Source: Caulobacter sp. UNC358MFTsu5.1
GTDB taxonomy: Bacteria; Pseudomonadota; Alphaproteobacteria; Caulobacterales; Caulobacteraceae
Length of the DNA stretch: 64,000 bases
Direction: 5' to 3'
Assembly: GCF_000712075.1 (NCBI RefSeq)
Contig: NZ_JONW01000005.1
Coordinates: 129,001-193,000, forward strand
Both the position numbers and the translations under genes were made by a program. Within the stretch, counting starts at the first letter, position 1. Each line of letters opens with the position of its first letter. Of the stretch, positions 61,103-64,000 are shown one piece after another. Below the pieces are notes generated by a model. The model was not told where the DNA came from and searched no databases. It worked only from the letters and a program-made list of their open reading frames with translations.

Positions 61103-61753
61103 CGATCGATATTTTTCGCCCAGGGCCAGGCGGGCGATCGTCGGCGACAAATCGATCCGGACCCGGTGGTGGCGACGCACCCGCGCGCGCACGGTCGGCT
61201 TGTCCCGGGCCTGGAAGGCGGCCATCAGCGCCTGGGCCTCGATCGCCAGGTCCGGGATCAGACGGGCCTCGATCGACCGGAACGGGGCCAGGCGCTCGGC
61301 CGTGCGTTGGTAGGCCTGGGCGAGCATGAGGTCATCGCCCGTCAGCATCAACTCCAGATAGAGGGCGTCGACGACGGCGGCGGGATCGTCGAGCGGATCG
61401 GCGGCGGGGAGCGGCGGCCTGGGCGGCCAGCGCCGCCGACCGGCCCGTCGCGCGGCGCCGGGCGCCAGGGCGGCGGCGAGATAGAGCCGCCGCAGGTCAT
61501 AGAGTTCCGCCAAGGCCGGCCCGTCCAGCAGGGGGCGCGTGTAGATCGGCCCGCGCTTTTCCACCAGTTCCTCGCCCGCCAGCCGGGAGAGGGCCTCGCG
61601 GACCGGCGTCGTCGACAGGCGAAGCTGCGCGGCGATCAGCTGGATCGGCAGGGGTGCGCCCGGCGCATCGGCGCCATCGCGCAGACGCTGGCGCAGGGCG
61701 CTCAGCGCCAGGCCGAAGGAATCACGGGGTGGAGACAAGGTTCTGGTTCCCAA
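61091..61753 (-). CDS. GntR-family regulator of the lasso operon
   Basis: A 220-aa protein with an N-terminal winged helix (LPIQLIAAQLRLSTTPVREA with LSRLAGEELVEKRGPIYTRP) and a C-terminal helical FCD-like domain (LAELYDLRRLYLAAAL; YLELMLTGDDLMLAQAYQRT). The FCD-like domain has an arginine-rich, partly degenerate middle (RRAGRRRWPPRPPLP), so ligand binding may be altered. It is first in the - strand group, 68 bp before A1; GntR genes accompany other Caulobacter lasso loci. The exact start is uncertain but a Met at 61753 fits the family. Confidence 0.85.
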   Translation of the reverse strand: MGTRTLSPPRDSFGLALSALRQRLRDGADAPGAPLPIQLIAAQLRLSTTPVREALSRLAGEELVEKRGPIYTRPLLDGPALAELYDLRRLYLAAALAPGAARRAGRRRWPPRPPLPAADPLDDPAAVVDALYLELMLTGDDLMLAQAYQRTAERLAPFRSIEARLIPDLAIEAQALMAAFQARDKPTVRARVRRHHRVRIDLSPTIARLALGEKYRSDIV

Positions 61754-62072
61754 ACCACCCAGGCAGTTTCAACGCCGTCGCGGCCCGGTCGAGCCCGCGA
61801 CGCCGGCGTCCTCGGCTGAGGCGGAGGTTTTTGCGGCGCCGCCAACGATTTTGGCGCGCTTTTCGGCCGGCCGGGCGACCGCGCTCGCCTTCGAACCCCC
61901 GCGCTGCACGCTCCATGCAGGAAACCGGTACCGCCCTTCTGGAAATCGGCACGGTACACGGATCAAGGCGCTTGGTGGTCGGGCAGACGACATTAAATCT
62001 GGCTCCGCGGCGCGGAATACGTAGGGTTGTAGTTTGACCATGGGTTCGCGTGCGGCCTCATGTCTGTAGCCA
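61754..62072. other. 319-bp region between gntR and the XRE gene
   Basis: Divergent promoter region, slightly lower GC near 61975-62040 (GACGACATTAAATCTGGCTC). No convincing gene or RNA. Confidence 0.4.
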
Positions 62073-62573
62073 GTGTCGAGTACAGCTTTGGTCAAACACG
62101 CATCCGAGGACCTGGAGCGTCAGCGCCAGCTCCTGTCGAAAACCCTGAAACTGATCCGCGGCCTGCGCCACATGAGCGCGCGCGAAGTCGCCGCCGCCAT
62201 GGGCCTGCCGCTGCGAAGCTACTACAGCTTCGAGGCCGGCCAGGGCCCGCTTGACATCGCCAAGATCTGGCGGTTCGCCGAGGCTGTCGACTGCGACCCG
62301 GCCGGGATCATGGACGCCTTGATGCTCGGCTCGCCCGACCACGCCCTGCGCAGCATGGACAACAAGATCGCCTCCATCCAGCTGGCCTCGTTCCGGCGCT
62401 TCAGCGACAAGGTCGGCGACCGCATGACCCACATCGGTCCCTCCACCCTGATCGAGGCGTTCAAGCGCCCGTTCGACAGCCTGGAGGAGTATCTGGACAA
62501 GCGCGACGAGAGCACCGAGCGCTGGCTGGCGGAGAACCTGCCCAAGATCCTTCCGCCCGGCGACGGGACCTGA
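62073..62573 (+). CDS. XRE-type helix-turn-helix regulator
   Basis: A 166-aa protein with an N-terminal Cro/C1-like HTH (LRHMSAREVAAAMGLPLRSY with YSFEAGQGPLDIAKIWRFAE) and a C-terminal helical domain (IASIQLASFRRFSDKVGDRM; DSLEEYLDKRDESTERWLAE). I do not recognise a specific family; phage- or integrative-element-type repressors look like this. The GTG at 62073 gives the full amphipathic lead-in; an ATG at 62173 would cut into the HTH. Its 3' 113 bp overlap the convergent DUF6499-like gene. Confidence 0.75.
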   Translation: MSSTALVKHASEDLERQRQLLSKTLKLIRGLRHMSAREVAAAMGLPLRSYYSFEAGQGPLDIAKIWRFAEAVDCDPAGIMDALMLGSPDHALRSMDNKIASIQLASFRRFSDKVGDRMTHIGPSTLIEAFKRPFDSLEEYLDKRDESTERWLAENLPKILPPGDGT

Positions 62574-62823
62574 CGGGCGCGCGCCAGATCGCCACGGCAT
62601 CGATATCGGAGGCGTCCGGATCGGTCGCTTCGCACAGGCCCCAATGGGCGGGCAGATCCTCGATCGCGCCCGACCCGACGCGCTCGTAGTCGGCGCGGTA
62701 GCGGTCGTTGCGGCGCAGGAACTCCCAAGCCAGACGCGCCGCCGAAGGATCGATCGCCGGGGCCCGCGCCTGGCGAGGCGAGGGTCGCGAGGGGCCGGAA
62801 GGGGCGACGCGGTGTTTGGCCAT
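62461..62823 (-). CDS. DUF6499-like small protein
   Basis: A 120-aa protein with the core LAWEFLRRNDRYRADYERVG and then WGLCEATDPDASDIDAVAIW, the pattern of DUF6499 domains that accompany DUF2285 proteins in integrative elements. After about residue 90 the sequence turns arginine/serine-rich, where it runs antisense to the XRE gene, so the functional end may be earlier. The start at ATG 62823 (MAKHRVAP) is tentative. It lies downstream of a DUF2285 gene on the same strand. Confidence 0.55.
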   Translation of the reverse strand: MAKHRVAPSGPSRPSPRQARAPAIDPSAARLAWEFLRRNDRYRADYERVGSGAIEDLPAHWGLCEATDPDASDIDAVAIWRAPVRSRRRAEGSWAGSPPASARCSRRACPDTPPGCRTGA

Positions 62824-62958
62824 GCCTGAATTGAGCGCCGATCCGCCTCGCCGGAAAATCGCCTCGGCGCCTGACCGGGCGACCAGCGGACAAATCCTCG
62901 CCACCCGACCGGCTCGAGCCGAAATCACGTCCGGCCGTACCGGATTCGGGCACGTTTT

Positions 62959-63891
62959 CTACCAAAGCTGGCACAGACCGTGCAGCCAATCGGCCCCTCC
63001 GGCAGATGTCCCCAGGAAAGACCCGCCCAGCACGAGCAGGCACAGACCGCCCCCGCGCCAGGCGGCCGAGCGCCAGATCTCGACGACCTCGGGCTTATCC
63101 CCTCGGGCCGGCCGCAAGCCGCAGAGCGCGCGATAGCCGCCCGCGACGAGCCCCTCGGCGGCGCGCAGCAGGCGCTGGACCCGCATGCGCATGTAGTCCG
63201 AACGGCCGGCCCAATCATCGCGGACCCTCCCCGCGCCAAACAGCAGCATGGCGATGTCCCTCTGGCTGGCGCCGTGCGCCCGGGCGTCATGGGCCTGGAG
63301 GATCTGCGCCCACCGCTTGGCCTTGGGCGGCGAACGCCCTCCCGTCGACGGCAAACGGCCGGTGTCGCGCAGGGCCACGAGCAGCCGCAGGCTGGCCAGC
63401 GAGCCGACGCCGACGGAATGAGGCGGCAGCAGGTAGCGGCAGCGCACCGGCCCGGCCAGGACATCGCCCTCGGCGACCGCGAAGCGCAGGCGGCGCGGGC
63501 CGTCGCTGACCACCACATGCTGGCCGCCGTCGCTGGTGCGCACGACCAGGATTGCCAGGCCCGAGCCCAGCAGGTCCAGGGCGTCGCGATCACCCGCCGC
63601 CGAAGGCGACACGCTGAACACGGGCACCGAGGGATCGGCCTGCCAGCGCCAGATCACGGCCGGGATCGGATCGCCCTCGGGCCCGGTCCCGGCGAAACAG
63701 AGGTCGGGAACCTCGCCCCCGCGGTCCCCGTCCGCCCGCTCACCGGCGCCGGGCGCCATCCCTCGCCGGCCGAACTCCCAGGCCCACACCGCCGCGTCGG
63801 CGCCCAGCAAGGGACGGTAGGTCTCGGCCGTCCTCCAGGCCGGCGGGGGCGTTCGATCAGCCGGCATGGGACCTGCGCGTCGTAAGCTCAC
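62959..63891 (-). CDS. DUF6499-DUF2285 regulator-like protein
   Basis: A 310-aa protein. Residues about 15-60 have the DUF6499-like TAETYRPLLGADAAVWAWEF. Residues about 170-285 are DUF2285-like (LASLRLLVALRDTGRLPSTG; KRWAQILQAHDARAHGASQR with DIAMLLFGAGRVRDDWAGRS; MRMRVQRLLRAAEGLVAGGY), with a helix-turn-helix in the latter. A C-terminal hydrophobic tail (GGGLCLLVLGGSFLGTSAGG) is unusual. DUF2285 proteins include integrative-element transfer activators such as rhizobial FseA/QseM (from memory), so a transfer or excision control role is possible. Confidence 0.65.
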   Translation of the reverse strand: MSLRRAGPMPADRTPPPAWRTAETYRPLLGADAAVWAWEFGRRGMAPGAGERADGDRGGEVPDLCFAGTGPEGDPIPAVIWRWQADPSVPVFSVSPSAAGDRDALDLLGSGLAILVVRTSDGGQHVVVSDGPRRLRFAVAEGDVLAGPVRCRYLLPPHSVGVGSLASLRLLVALRDTGRLPSTGGRSPPKAKRWAQILQAHDARAHGASQRDIAMLLFGAGRVRDDWAGRSDYMRMRVQRLLRAAEGLVAGGYRALCGLRPARGDKPEVVEIWRSAAWRGGGLCLLVLGGSFLGTSAGGADWLHGLCQLW

Positions 63892-64000
63892 GCAAAGTCT
63901 GATCAGCCTTGTTGGCCGAGTCGAGATCGACAGGGCGGCGCGAGCGGTTGCGCGCCGGCCGCAAGCGGGCCATTCATCTCCCGTCGTGGTCGCCGTCGGC
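63892..64000. other. Right edge, nothing recognised
   Basis: 109 bp upstream of the DUF2285-like gene; presumably its promoter. The next gene is outside the window. Confidence 0.3.

Overview
The window is GC-rich (high G/C at third codon positions almost throughout) and looks like a Caulobacter or close Caulobacterales chromosome. The signs are four TonB-dependent receptors, an RpiR-controlled inositol operon with an IolC-DUF2090 fusion, a proteobacterial lasso-peptide locus with its own isopeptidase, and GGAAC-type general-stress promoters. The genus is inferred from gene content; there is no rRNA or tRNA gene to confirm it.

1-11 kb: a stress and DNA-repair neighbourhood. Two divergent Crp/Fnr regulators are followed by an ATP-dependent DNA ligase, exonuclease III, a DksA-like zinc finger, a DUF1003 membrane protein, a zinc alcohol dehydrogenase, an SRPBCC protein, a CsbD-like protein, a hemerythrin and a large-subunit catalase. 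Several start next to GGAAC-N16/17-GGTT-like sites, as expected for EcfG/SigT general-stress promoters. 11-14 kb holds an alpha-glucosidase remnant, a GH65-type glycosidase and a PepSY-like protein.

14-39 kb: an apparently complete phytate/inositol-phosphate to central metabolism island. It has a TonB receptor with a second triosephosphate isomerase, an OPA-family organophosphate antiporter with an inositol monophosphatase, iolA-B-E-D-C, the RpiR regulator iolR, two tandem inositol dehydrogenases, and a divergent pair of phytases (AppA-like histidine phosphatase and beta-propeller phytase). Related inverted repeats (TTYYA-N13/14-TRGAA) precede the receptor, transporter, iol operon, regulator/dehydrogenase and phytase promoters. 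This suggests one IolR regulon taking phytate through inositol monophosphate and inositol to DHAP and malonate semialdehyde. A two-component system with a PepSY protein and another TonB receptor lies inside this stretch (17.8-22.3 kb).

39-50.7 kb: a GAF histidine kinase, then an accessory block with less extreme base composition. This holds a type I restriction-modification operon (hsdM-hsdS-hsdR) with a coupled YgjP-type metallopeptidase, a TIGR04141/DUF6119-like protein, and two paralogous XRE repressors, each preceded by a copy of the same inverted-repeat operator.

50.7-61.8 kb: a lasso-peptide locus. On the + strand are an ECF sigma factor, a FecR anti-sigma factor, a TonB receptor with an STN signalling domain, and a prolyl-oligopeptidase-type lasso isopeptidase. 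On the - strand are a GntR regulator, two precursor genes too short to be called routinely, the RRE-protease (B) and the cyclase (C). Both precursors predict 20-residue cores closed by a Ser1-Glu9 ring. The two arms converge, and the cyclase and isopeptidase genes overlap tail to tail by 115 bp. 62-64 kb holds an XRE regulator and two DUF6499/DUF2285-type proteins, typical of integrative-element regulation.
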